From contig CAKPJL010000006.1 of assembly GCA_934162655.1 (NCBI GenBank), positions 1 to 45,367 on the forward strand: a DNA stretch of 45,367 bases. The letters are read 5' to 3'. This document shows, piece by piece, positions 8,011 to 15,791 of this stretch. The notes beneath the pieces are model-generated. The model worked only from the letters and a program-made list of their open reading frames with translations, was not told the DNA's origin and did no database searches. Both the position numbers and the translations under genes were made by a program. The number at the start of each line of letters is the position of its first letter. Within the stretch, counting starts at the first letter, position 1. The stretch comes from an uncultured Clostridia bacterium (GTDB lineage Bacteria; Bacillota; Clostridia; TANB77; CAG-465).

Positions 8011-8946
8011 CTATATCTTCCATTTTTTTGGATAAATATATTCTATTCTTTCTTTTTTGGGTACATAATGTTTTTTGATTTTAGTTCTATTTGATTTTAA
8101 ATCAGGTAATGCTTGTCTACAATATTTATCTAATTCACAAAATATATTTTGACAATCAATAAGTTGTAATGGTCTATTACCAATTTTTTTAAAATCTAAA
8201 TTAAGTCTTTTAAACTCTTCGTCTTGATGTTCATACATATACCTAATTATATCCTCATTACTCATTTTACCTTTATCAATAAAACACTTTTTTATTCCTC
8301 TTAATGAACCAGGCCCTGCTACTGTAAATTCATCTTCTTTCCAATTTACCACTTCACTATAATTAATATCAGTTACTAATTGATAAGCCATAAAATTACC
8401 TATTAATGGATAACTTTTAATTATATTAAATGCTTGTTCCATAGTTTTACATTTAACAATTTTACTTTGCATTTTATCTTCATTAAACATTTTATTTAAA
8501 AGTGCTAAATGGTTAGCATGTTTTCTATCATAACCAAATGCTTTATTAGCACAACTAATATAAGCATCATTATAAATTTTAGTTCCATTTGATATCGCAC
8601 TTTCTAATGTTTTTGAATAAGCTTTAACATCAAAAGTCTTTAAGGTAATATCTTCAAAATTATTTAATAATAATTCCCAAGTTGATTCTTTGTTAAATAG
8701 TTTAAATATTAGTATTCTAAATAACATATCCTCGTCAGTATAACTTTTACCATTATAAATTACATTTTTTAATAAATACTGGCTAACTCTATCATTAACT
8801 CTATAACTATTGCAAAACTTATATTCTTGTAAGATTTTATCATTAGTCCATGGAGCAGGTTCGCCATTTAATTTTTTTATAAAAATATTTTGTCTTTCAC
8901 AAGCAAAATACCAATATAAATCATAAACTTCTTGTCTTTTTTTCAT
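8011..8946 (-). CDS. HMUDK-helical / alpha-GPT-pyrophosphorylase clade 1-like protein
   Basis: 311 aa, soluble. It carries the conserved core of the helical domain shared by phage 5-hydroxymethyl-dU DNA kinases and alpha-glutamyl/putrescinyl-thymine pyrophosphorylases. The motifs seen are RQNIFIKKLNGEPAPWTNDK (from about residue 18), NSYRVNDRVSQYLLKNVIY (about 46-64), GNFMAYQLVTDINYS, a GPGSLRGIKKCF segment, and DCQNIFCELDKYCR near the C-terminus. In phages this domain acts in thymine hypermodification of DNA. There is no P-loop kinase domain, so it is the stand-alone form. ATG 8944-8946 follows a GAGG formed by the end of the upstream gene, 2 nt after that gene's stop, so the two are translationally coupled. 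The longer frame to 8985 lies inside the radical SAM gene. Bacterial function is unknown; modification of a nucleobase or nucleotide, or defence, is inference. Confidence 0.75.
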   Translation of the reverse strand: MKKRQEVYDLYWYFACERQNIFIKKLNGEPAPWTNDKILQEYKFCNSYRVNDRVSQYLLKNVIYNGKSYTDEDMLFRILIFKLFNKESTWELLLNNFEDITLKTFDVKAYSKTLESAISNGTKIYNDAYISCANKAFGYDRKHANHLALLNKMFNEDKMQSKIVKCKTMEQAFNIIKSYPLIGNFMAYQLVTDINYSEVVNWKEDEFTVAGPGSLRGIKKCFIDKGKMSNEDIIRYMYEHQDEEFKRLNLDFKKIGNRPLQLIDCQNIFCELDKYCRQALPDLKSNRTKIKKHYVPKKERIEYIYPKKWKI

Positions 8947-8948
8947 AT

Positions 8949-9953
8949 TTACCTCATACATTTTGGATCTCTTGAATTTATACATTTTTTTAATACTTTT
9001 ACTTTATCTTTATCTTCGATATAATTTGCTATTATTTTTTGACCAATACAACCACTTTTACATATTTTATAATCTTTACAAGTAGAACAAGAATTATTAG
9101 TATTTAACTTTCTAATATTTGAAAAATAGGATGAATTATACATTTCTTCAAGAGTATTTTCTTTTATATTTCCACTGATACCAAGTTTGGTAAAATACTT
9201 TATAGAATCACAAGGATATGCAATACCATCAAATCCAATAATCACAATTTCATCAGCAATAATACAAGGACTATTTTCAACACCTAGAATATTCCATGGA
9301 CTGCCTAATCTTATTTTCCCCTTATTTCTAAGACTTACATATAACTCTTTTATCATCAATAATTCTTGTTTAGTTAAATCCATTTCTGTTATTCCTTTGC
9401 CATGAGGAACAAATCTAAGCAAACTAACTTTATCAAAATAAGATTTATCATTAAATAAATTTAAAGTACTAGTTACAGTGTCATTCATTTTAGGAATAGA
9501 GTCTTTTGAAACTGTATAATGAAATCCTAATTTTGCATTATAATCTTTAAAAACTTTATCAAAAAATTCAGTATGAGAATATGTAGATAAATCTTGTTCA
9601 TCTGATAAAGTATCAGCTAAAGAATATATAATTTTATTTAAACCATTATGTAATAATTCTCTACATTTATTTAAGTTTTTTTCATTTCTATAAGCAAAAG
9701 TATATAGTGTTGAATTCATACCTGATTTTGAAGTCACTTTTATTAACTCTGGCAGTCTTTCATACATTAAAGGTTCCCCACCAGTAAATACTATTGTTTC
9801 TACATTCATATCTTTTGCTTCATATATAATTTTTTTTACATCTTCAAAATCTAATTCTTTTACATTATTAGAGCTATTAGTTGCACTACTTGAGCAATGC
9901 TTACAATTTCTAAAACATCTATTAGTAAGTTCAATTTTTACCTCTTTTAACAT
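8949..9953 (-). CDS. Radical SAM/SPASM enzyme paired with the HMUDK-helical protein
   Basis: 334 aa. The N-terminal radical SAM domain has C-x3-C-x2-C (Cys13, Cys17, Cys20, in LTNRCFRNCKHCSSS) for the SAM-binding [4Fe-4S] cluster and FTGGEPL near residues 56-62. A C-terminal SPASM-like region contains YPCDSIKYF and CSTCKDYKICKSGCIG, enough cysteines for auxiliary clusters. It should generate a 5'-deoxyadenosyl radical; the substrate is unknown and there is no precursor peptide gene nearby. ATG 9951-9953 has GGAGG 8 nt upstream; the longer TTG frame to 9968 would include the Shine-Dalgarno. It is the first gene of a two-gene unit with the HMUDK-helical gene. A TATAAT lies about 30 nt before the Shine-Dalgarno, without a convincing -35. 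Confidence 0.85.
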   Translation of the reverse strand: MLKEVKIELTNRCFRNCKHCSSSATNSSNNVKELDFEDVKKIIYEAKDMNVETIVFTGGEPLMYERLPELIKVTSKSGMNSTLYTFAYRNEKNLNKCRELLHNGLNKIIYSLADTLSDEQDLSTYSHTEFFDKVFKDYNAKLGFHYTVSKDSIPKMNDTVTSTLNLFNDKSYFDKVSLLRFVPHGKGITEMDLTKQELLMIKELYVSLRNKGKIRLGSPWNILGVENSPCIIADEIVIIGFDGIAYPCDSIKYFTKLGISGNIKENTLEEMYNSSYFSNIRKLNTNNSCSTCKDYKICKSGCIGQKIIANYIEDKDKVKVLKKCINSRDPKCMR

Positions 9954-10005
9954 TGTTATTACCTCCAAGAAATTTATATAAGAGATTATACAATAAAATA
10001 CAAAA

Positions 10006-10039
10006 AATTCCCATACTTCCTTGTAAAAATATAGGAATT
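10006..10039 (-). terminator. Terminator between the prepilin remnant and the radical SAM gene
   Basis: Stem AATTCCTATA / TATGGGAATT on the minus strand (10 bp with one G-U pair, 14-nt loop), followed directly by TTTT and more Ts. It isolates the two-gene cassette from the upstream remnant. Confidence 0.6.
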
Positions 10040-10087
10040 ACTATATAATATTTTTTTAGAAAGAGAATTTAGTTCGTAACTTGTTGT

Positions 10088-10275
10088 TTATTCGCTCCCA
10101 TAAAATAAATTTATTGACTGTTCTAAATTATCTTTATTTTGCAGTAATTTTGCTACTCTTGAATTATCAATAGGTTAGTTTTTGTAAGCGTTAATATTAC
10201 AGCTATTGCAAGTATTACAACAACCACTATCGTTATAATAAGCGTTATTAATGATACACCTTTTTTACTTTTCAT
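10088..10275 (-). pseudogene. Prepilin-like small protein, frameshifted
   Basis: From ATG 10275 (Shine-Dalgarno GAGG at 7 nt) it reads MKSKKGVSLITLIITIVVVV and continues ILAIAVILTLTKTN, a type IV prepilin N-terminus: basic leader, Gly at the cleavage site, and a hydrophobic helix, though the usual Glu at position +5 is absent. After TN the frame meets TAG. The adjacent frame continues sensibly (PIDNSRVAKLLQNKDNLEQS, INLFYGSE, stop at 10088). Loss of one C near 10173 explains this. The restored protein would be about 62 aa. Such short prepilin-like proteins are common in Clostridia and their role is often unclear. Confidence 0.6.
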
Positions 10276-10358
10276 TACTCTTCCTCTTTTCATAAGTTCA
10301 AAACATTTCACAATATTTTTTATCAAATATCTGTAAAAAAAGTCAATAGAAAAAAAAA

Positions 10359-10393
10359 GAAAAACAGTGATTTCTTAAAAATCACTATTTTTC
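10359..10393 (-). terminator. Terminator of the LCP gene and of the polysaccharide operon
   Basis: 15-bp stem, GAAAAATAGTGATTT / AAATCACTGTTTTTC on the minus strand with one G-U pair, followed by a run of Ts. It lies 3 nt after the LCP stop codon. Its core, AGTGATTT / AAATCACT, is the same as in the hairpin at 6880-6912. Confidence 0.85.
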
Positions 10394-10396
10394 TAA

Positions 10397-11869
10397 TTAT
10401 TTTTCACCAAGAACTGTATTTATTTTTGTCTTAGCTGCCTCTACACTACTTTCATTTGGAATCATTACATATAAAAGTTGACTTCCAGCAGAGTATGTTG
10501 ATTTACTAGCACCAGTTCCTGTCAAACTATTTGTAGTAATATTCCATGATTTCATATCTTCTAATTGTTTTTTTACTAAAAGACTAATATCTTTTTGATC
10601 TATATTAGTTTGGAAGCTTTCTGAGATTGATTTAAGTATAGTTGTGTATTTTGACATAAGTGTTTTACCATTTAATACCTTATTAATTATTGCTTCTATT
10701 ACTTTTTGTTGATTTTTTATTCTTTGATTATCACCACCGGCAAATGAATATCTTTCTCTGCTAAATGCTAGAGCTTGCGTACCATTCATGTGATTCATTC
10801 CTTTTTTAAATGATGGACCTAAACTTGATGTAAAGGCATAATCAGAATATACATCAATACCTCCTAGACTATCTACTAATTTTATAACAGTTGTAAAGTT
10901 AACTCTTACATAGTAATTTATTTCAGTATCTAGCAGATCCTCTACTGTACTTACAGTCTCGTTTATTCCATATATTCCAGAATGAGTTAGTTTATCTTTT
11001 GCCTTTTTGCTATGTAAAGTAACATAATAGTCTCTTGGAATTGATGTCATAAGTATTTGATTTGTATCTGTATTAACTGTTAAAACTATATTAGCATCAC
11101 TTCTTGAAACATTGCTTATATTTCCTGATGTATCAATACCGCTAATGTATACATTAAACTTTCCACCAGACATAATCTTATCACTATTTTTATCTATTAT
11201 ATCATCATTTGCTTTACTTCCAAGTTTATGAGTTACAGTATATATTATTTTTGTTTTGCTTTCAAATTCTTCATTTTCATCTTTTATCATTGAGTATTGT
11301 GAAGAACTTAAAAGTGCAAAATAGCTTTTACCAGTTAAAAGAGATTCAGTAAGTTTTGATAAGCTCTCATCATCTTTATATGTAACTTTAACTTTTGAAT
11401 CTATGTCTTCTTTTATGTCACTATAATCTTCATCTGCAGAAAACATATGTATATTTTTACCATTAACATCATTTATAGTATTATACTTTCCATCATTTAG
11501 CGTAATTATATAATAATTTTCTGTTTCTTCAATCGGCCCTGATATTGTATCTATAGTCTTCATTGCATTCTTTATAATATAATTATATGCAAATCCATAA
11601 ACTCCTACAATTGCCACAGCTAGAATGCAAAACACTACATTTAAAACGCAGCTTTTGTTTCTTTTTAGTATACCAAACGCTACAAGACCAGTCACAACTA
11701 TATCTACAATTGTTATAGCTATAAAATATGATGTAGGCAACATATCAATAGACTTTACATACATTAAAAATAAAATACTAATAACTAAATATATTGCACA
11801 TAAAATTCCAAAAACTAAGTTAAACTTTTTTACTTTTCTTCTACCAGCTCTCTGCCCCATAATTTTCAT
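10397..11869 (-). CDS. LytR-CpsA-Psr (LCP) family wall ligase
   Basis: 490 aa. LCP enzymes move glycopolymers from undecaprenyl lipid to peptidoglycan. Three membrane helices fill residues 16-100. A segment of about 120 residues with no family I recognise follows, then the extracytoplasmic LCP domain from about 240 to 400. The LCP motifs seen are NVYISGIDTSG, SRSDANIVLTVN, MTSIPRDYYVTL, GGIDVYSDYAF, GTQALAFSRERYS and GGDNQRIKNQQKVI; Asp and Arg residues in these motifs bind the pyrophosphate lipid. A C-terminal segment of about 90 residues ends the protein. It is the last gene of the polysaccharide operon, which suits its role. ATG 11869 lies only 2 nt after GGAGG; the ATG at 11860 is an alternative start. 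Confidence 0.93.
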   Translation of the reverse strand: MKIMGQRAGRRKVKKFNLVFGILCAIYLVISILFLMYVKSIDMLPTSYFIAITIVDIVVTGLVAFGILKRNKSCVLNVVFCILAVAIVGVYGFAYNYIIKNAMKTIDTISGPIEETENYYIITLNDGKYNTINDVNGKNIHMFSADEDYSDIKEDIDSKVKVTYKDDESLSKLTESLLTGKSYFALLSSSQYSMIKDENEEFESKTKIIYTVTHKLGSKANDDIIDKNSDKIMSGGKFNVYISGIDTSGNISNVSRSDANIVLTVNTDTNQILMTSIPRDYYVTLHSKKAKDKLTHSGIYGINETVSTVEDLLDTEINYYVRVNFTTVIKLVDSLGGIDVYSDYAFTSSLGPSFKKGMNHMNGTQALAFSRERYSFAGGDNQRIKNQQKVIEAIINKVLNGKTLMSKYTTILKSISESFQTNIDQKDISLLVKKQLEDMKSWNITTNSLTGTGASKSTYSAGSQLLYVMIPNESSVEAAKTKINTVLGEK

Positions 11870-11885
11870 TTCCTCCTAATATAAA

Positions 11886-13022
11886 TTAAGAATTTTTAAC
11901 CTCTTTTAATCTGTTCTCAAATTTTTTGTATTTAAAAACTTCTTCTATTCCTAAGTTCTTATTTATTATTATACTAACATTTTTAATATTATAGAATTTA
12001 AATATATCTTTTGCTTTTTGAAGCTCTCTATAATTAGTCTTTCCCATATCTTCGATTAATATTACTTTACTAAACTTATTTAAAATTTCTTCACTATATG
12101 CAGAAGATACAAAGTCATAAGTCTCAATAAATACTAAATCATAATTGTTACTATACTCTTTTAATTTTTCTTCTACATTTTGTCCTTTTACAAGTTTTGC
12201 TGTGCATACACTTTTTGACTCACTAACAAACATACTAGCTAGTTTGTCTACAATGTATGATATACTATTAATAGATGAAGTAGTTGAAAAAAGTATTATA
12301 TTTTTTGAATCATTTAAGCATTTAAACTCTATTCTGCTTTTTAATTTTTCAAATTGTTCTTTTATATAACCTTCTTTATCTTTTATATATTTTTTTTCAA
12401 AATCAGGTAATTGTAAAAGTATTCCATCTTTAAATATTTCATCAATAGAAGATTTATCAACATATTTACCACATAAATATTCAATAAATACTACTATTAA
12501 AATGTAAAAAATAACTATACCTAATGGATATATAATAGATTTTTTTACTATTTGCAAAATATCTTTACCACTTATGTTAGATTCATCTATAACTGGCTTA
12601 GAAGATATTGTAGCATTAGTTATTCCATAGATATTTTTAATTTTTGAAATAAAAGAATTAGAAATATCTGTTGCAATTTCATATGCTATTTGACTGTTTT
12701 TGTTTTTTACAACTATTTTTATTACAGATATTTTACTTTCAGAATTATCAACACTTATACTCTTTCTTAATTCATCAACACTAATATTTTCAAATCCACT
12801 TGAAACATTTTCCAATAGATCATTGTCAAGTATAATTTTACTATATTCTGTTGTAAGAGTTGACTTTGGAATCAACACTTTAGCTTCTGATTCATATCTT
12901 TTATCAAAAACTAATACTAGATATGTCAATGTCACAACAAATGCACTAACAAATATTATAAGTATTATTTTCCATTTCTTTATAATAGATTCCATAACCA
13001 CATTAATATTAAACCCTTCCAC
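11886..13022 (-). CDS. Wzz-type chain-length protein with degenerate tyrosine-kinase-like domain
   Basis: 378 aa. It has a Wzz/CpsC fold: a short cytoplasmic N-terminus, a first membrane helix (WKIILIIFVSAFVVTLTYLV, about residues 18-37), an outer domain of about 120 residues, and a second helix (PLGIVIFYILIVVFIEYLCG) near residue 170. The remainder resembles a CpsD/CapB bacterial tyrosine kinase in layout: KNIILFSTTSSINSISYIVD where the P-loop should be, then DLVFIETYDF, then VILIEDMGKTNY. The GKS/GKT Walker A is missing and there is no C-terminal tyrosine cluster, so the domain is probably catalytically dead. I placed the start at GTG 13020-13022 because AAGGTGG lies 8 nt upstream; the frame to 13034 starts inside that site. 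It likely sets polymer length with the EpsG-type polymerase. Confidence 0.8.
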   Translation of the reverse strand: MEGFNINVVMESIIKKWKIILIIFVSAFVVTLTYLVLVFDKRYESEAKVLIPKSTLTTEYSKIILDNDLLENVSSGFENISVDELRKSISVDNSESKISVIKIVVKNKNSQIAYEIATDISNSFISKIKNIYGITNATISSKPVIDESNISGKDILQIVKKSIIYPLGIVIFYILIVVFIEYLCGKYVDKSSIDEIFKDGILLQLPDFEKKYIKDKEGYIKEQFEKLKSRIEFKCLNDSKNIILFSTTSSINSISYIVDKLASMFVSESKSVCTAKLVKGQNVEEKLKEYSNNYDLVFIETYDFVSSAYSEEILNKFSKVILIEDMGKTNYRELQKAKDIFKFYNIKNVSIIINKNLGIEEVFKYKKFENRLKEVKNS

Positions 13023-13116
13023 TTTTATTACCACCTTATTACTACATATATATAATTATGTTTTACCATATATAATCAATAAAATCAATTATTATATACA
13101 AACACCTTTAATAAAT

Positions 13117-14214
13117 CTATAAATTTTCTTCCAATATATCAGCTATTCTTTTTGAAGCAAATCCATCCCCATATGGATTTTTGCTATTTGAATACTTTCT
13201 ATATTCATTTTCATCGCTTAAAATTTTATGTGCTTCATTATAAATATTATCACAATTAGTTCCCACAATTTTTAATGTGCCAGCTTTTACACCTTCTGGC
13301 CTTTCTGTTACATCTCTTAATACTAAAACCGGTTTTCCAAAAGACGGTGCTTCTTCTTGTATACCTCCACTATCTGTAAGTATCATATAAGATTTTGCTA
13401 TAATATTATGAAAGTCTAAAACATCTAATGGATTTATTATTCTTATTCTATCATTATTTCCTAAGACTTTATTAGCACATTCTCTTATTATAGGATTCAT
13501 ATGTACTGGATATATTACTTTTACATCCTCGTGTTTATTTACTATTTTCGCTATAGCATTGAAAATATTGTATAAATTTTCACCTATATTCTCTCTTCTA
13601 TGTGCTGTAAGCAAAATAATCTTTGAATCACTTGCCCAGTCTAGCAACTCGCTTTTATAATCATCCTTTACCGTAGTTTTTAATGCATCTATTGCAGTAT
13701 TACCAGTAACATATATATTTTGATAATTTTTACCTTCATTTACAAGATTTTGTTTAGCCTCTTCGGTTGGAGCAAAATTGTATTGTGCAACTATTCCTGT
13801 AGCTTGTCTATTAAACTCCTCTGGGAAAGGTGCATATATATCATATGTTCTAAGTCCTGCCTCAACATGTCCCACTGGAATTTGCATATAAAAAGAACAT
13901 AACGCCGTAACAAAAGTTGTTGACGTGTCACCGTGTACCAATACTATATTAGGTTTTTCTTTTTCTAATACAGGTCTTATCTTTTCCATAATATTAACAG
14001 TTATATCAAATAGATTTTGCTTATCTTTCATTATATTTAGATTATAATCTGGTACAACCCCAAAGCAATCCAAAACTTGCTGCAACATTTCCCTATGTTG
14101 TCCTGTTACGCACACTATAACTTCTAAATCTTTTCTACTCTTTAATTCCTTAACTAATGGGCACATTTTTATTGCCTCAGGTCTTGTTCCAAATACTAAC
14201 ATTACTTTTTTCAT
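13117..14214 (-). CDS. wecB: UDP-N-acetylglucosamine 2-epimerase (non-hydrolysing)
   Basis: 365 aa, full length. It interconverts UDP-GlcNAc and UDP-ManNAc in the cytoplasm, supplying ManNAc for the surface polymer. Family motifs are in order: FGTRPEAIKMCPLV at the N-terminus, VTGQHREML, VHGDTSTTF, GHVEAGLRTYD, PFPEEFNRQ, LTAHRRENIG, LTDSGGIQEEAPSFGKPVLV and RDVTERPEGVKAGT. The hydrolysing type lacks several of these. The Shine-Dalgarno is GGAG. A 188-bp gap separates it from the flippase gene upstream. That gap holds an inverted repeat, AGCAAAT / ATTTGCT (about 14301-14327), without a T run, and no clear promoter, so it may still be transcribed with the operon. Confidence 0.95.
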   Translation of the reverse strand: MKKVMLVFGTRPEAIKMCPLVKELKSRKDLEVIVCVTGQHREMLQQVLDCFGVVPDYNLNIMKDKQNLFDITVNIMEKIRPVLEKEKPNIVLVHGDTSTTFVTALCSFYMQIPVGHVEAGLRTYDIYAPFPEEFNRQATGIVAQYNFAPTEEAKQNLVNEGKNYQNIYVTGNTAIDALKTTVKDDYKSELLDWASDSKIILLTAHRRENIGENLYNIFNAIAKIVNKHEDVKVIYPVHMNPIIRECANKVLGNNDRIRIINPLDVLDFHNIIAKSYMILTDSGGIQEEAPSFGKPVLVLRDVTERPEGVKAGTLKIVGTNCDNIYNEAHKILSDENEYRKYSNSKNPYGDGFASKRIADILEENL

Positions 14215-14402
14215 ATTTTACTTACTCCTTTTTACTAAATCCGGTAATTTTAAAAAAATCACATGGTTCTATTAATTTACAGCAAATATTTATTATTATG
14301 ATACTATTAAAATTTGCTATATTAAAAAAAATGCAGACTTTTCACCATATTTATAACTAAATTTATCACATTTTATGCATTTTTCGTGGTATTACATATC
14401 AT

Positions 14403-15791
14403 TTATTTTTTTATTATTTTAAGTGCGACTTGCTTTATTTTTTTCCTAAATATAATCAATATTATTATAAATGCAACTATATCATAAATAAAATTAATTA
14501 TATAATTAAATTTTTCATATACTATCCATGACACTATAAAAAATATAAATGGAAATATATATATTATATAATTTTCTTTAAGTTTGACTATTTTGTTTAC
14601 AGATATTTTCCTTACACTATAGAAAACAAAATATGATATAACATTAGATAAAATAAATCCATAAATTTTTAATATTGGTATTAATATAATAGAGCAAATA
14701 ACATTAACAACAGCTGCAATTATGGTTGTACTAAAGGCATCCTTTGTTTTCATAGAGGCTGTATAAACACTTCCTTGAAATGTTGCAGACGCATTAAAGA
14801 TCATTGAAACGAACATTAATGGTATATACTGTAACGATGAAAGGAATTTTTCATCTATACATATTCCATAATACACTTTAATAGCCGGCAATAAAAAGGC
14901 AGATATCATTATTACAAAAATTGTAAAAAATTGTAGATTTTTTGAATAATATTCAGATTTATCACTACTAGAATATTCATATATTGAATTTTCGGTCCAT
15001 GCCAGTAAAAATATTCCATTTATAGTTGCAAGTAGCGTTGGAAATTTATTGGCAAAACTTATTATACCAGTTGCATCAGTACCTACAAAATACTCTAATA
15101 TGTAAATACCAGCTATACCATTTAACCACCAACTAACTTGGTTTGGTATTAATGGAACAGAATATTTTAACATTTCTTTTATAATTTTTTTGCTAACTAA
15201 TTTTAAATTAATAAATTTAAAAAACTTAATTCTTAGTAATATATATATAATAACAATAACTGAACCAGCAAATGTAGCTAAAAGTATACTTCTCTCATGT
15301 ATTTTTGTAATAAATATAATATTAATTAATAACTGAGTTATCGTACTTATAATACCAGTTATGGAATAATCCAAATTTTTTTGTAATCCCCTTAACACTT
15401 GTTGTAGATATAATGCTAAATAATTAAATATAAAATATAATGCAAATAATACAGTATATTCAAATTTTGTAACTAGTACAATTGGAATATAACATATTAT
15501 AAATATGCCTATTCCAAATAAAAATAGAAAAAATGAATTTGAGATATACTCTTTCTTCTCTTGTTCATTTTTAGCAGTACACATAAACCTAAAAATAGTC
15601 TCTGTAACTTGTAATGTAAAAATAGGACCTATTAGTGGAACTAAATTGGTTACTAAATTTACAGTTCCAAACTGGTCTGTCGATAAATATTTAGAATACA
15701 AAGGTAATAAGAAAAATACTAATATTTTAGAACCAAAGGTTCCGATAAAATATATAATTGTATTTTTTAAAAGTTTTCTATTTCTATCCAT
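14403..15791 (-). CDS. Wzx-type polysaccharide flippase
   Basis: 462 aa integral membrane protein with about 12-14 hydrophobic helices. It begins MDRNRKLLKNTIIYFIGTFG and continues SKILVFFLLPLYSKYLSTDQ, the typical N-terminus of oligosaccharide flippases of the MOP superfamily. It should move undecaprenyl-linked repeat units across the membrane for the Wzy-type polymerase. ATG 15791 overlaps the end of the pyruvyltransferase fusion by 8 bp, so translation is coupled. It is extremely Ile/Lys/Phe-rich, like the other membrane genes here. Confidence 0.9.
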   Translation of the reverse strand: MDRNRKLLKNTIIYFIGTFGSKILVFFLLPLYSKYLSTDQFGTVNLVTNLVPLIGPIFTLQVTETIFRFMCTAKNEQEKKEYISNSFFLFLFGIGIFIICYIPIVLVTKFEYTVLFALYFIFNYLALYLQQVLRGLQKNLDYSITGIISTITQLLINIIFITKIHERSILLATFAGSVIVIIYILLRIKFFKFINLKLVSKKIIKEMLKYSVPLIPNQVSWWLNGIAGIYILEYFVGTDATGIISFANKFPTLLATINGIFLLAWTENSIYEYSSSDKSEYYSKNLQFFTIFVIMISAFLLPAIKVYYGICIDEKFLSSLQYIPLMFVSMIFNASATFQGSVYTASMKTKDAFSTTIIAAVVNVICSIILIPILKIYGFILSNVISYFVFYSVRKISVNKIVKLKENYIIYIFPFIFFIVSWIVYEKFNYIINFIYDIVAFIIILIIFRKKIKQVALKIIKK

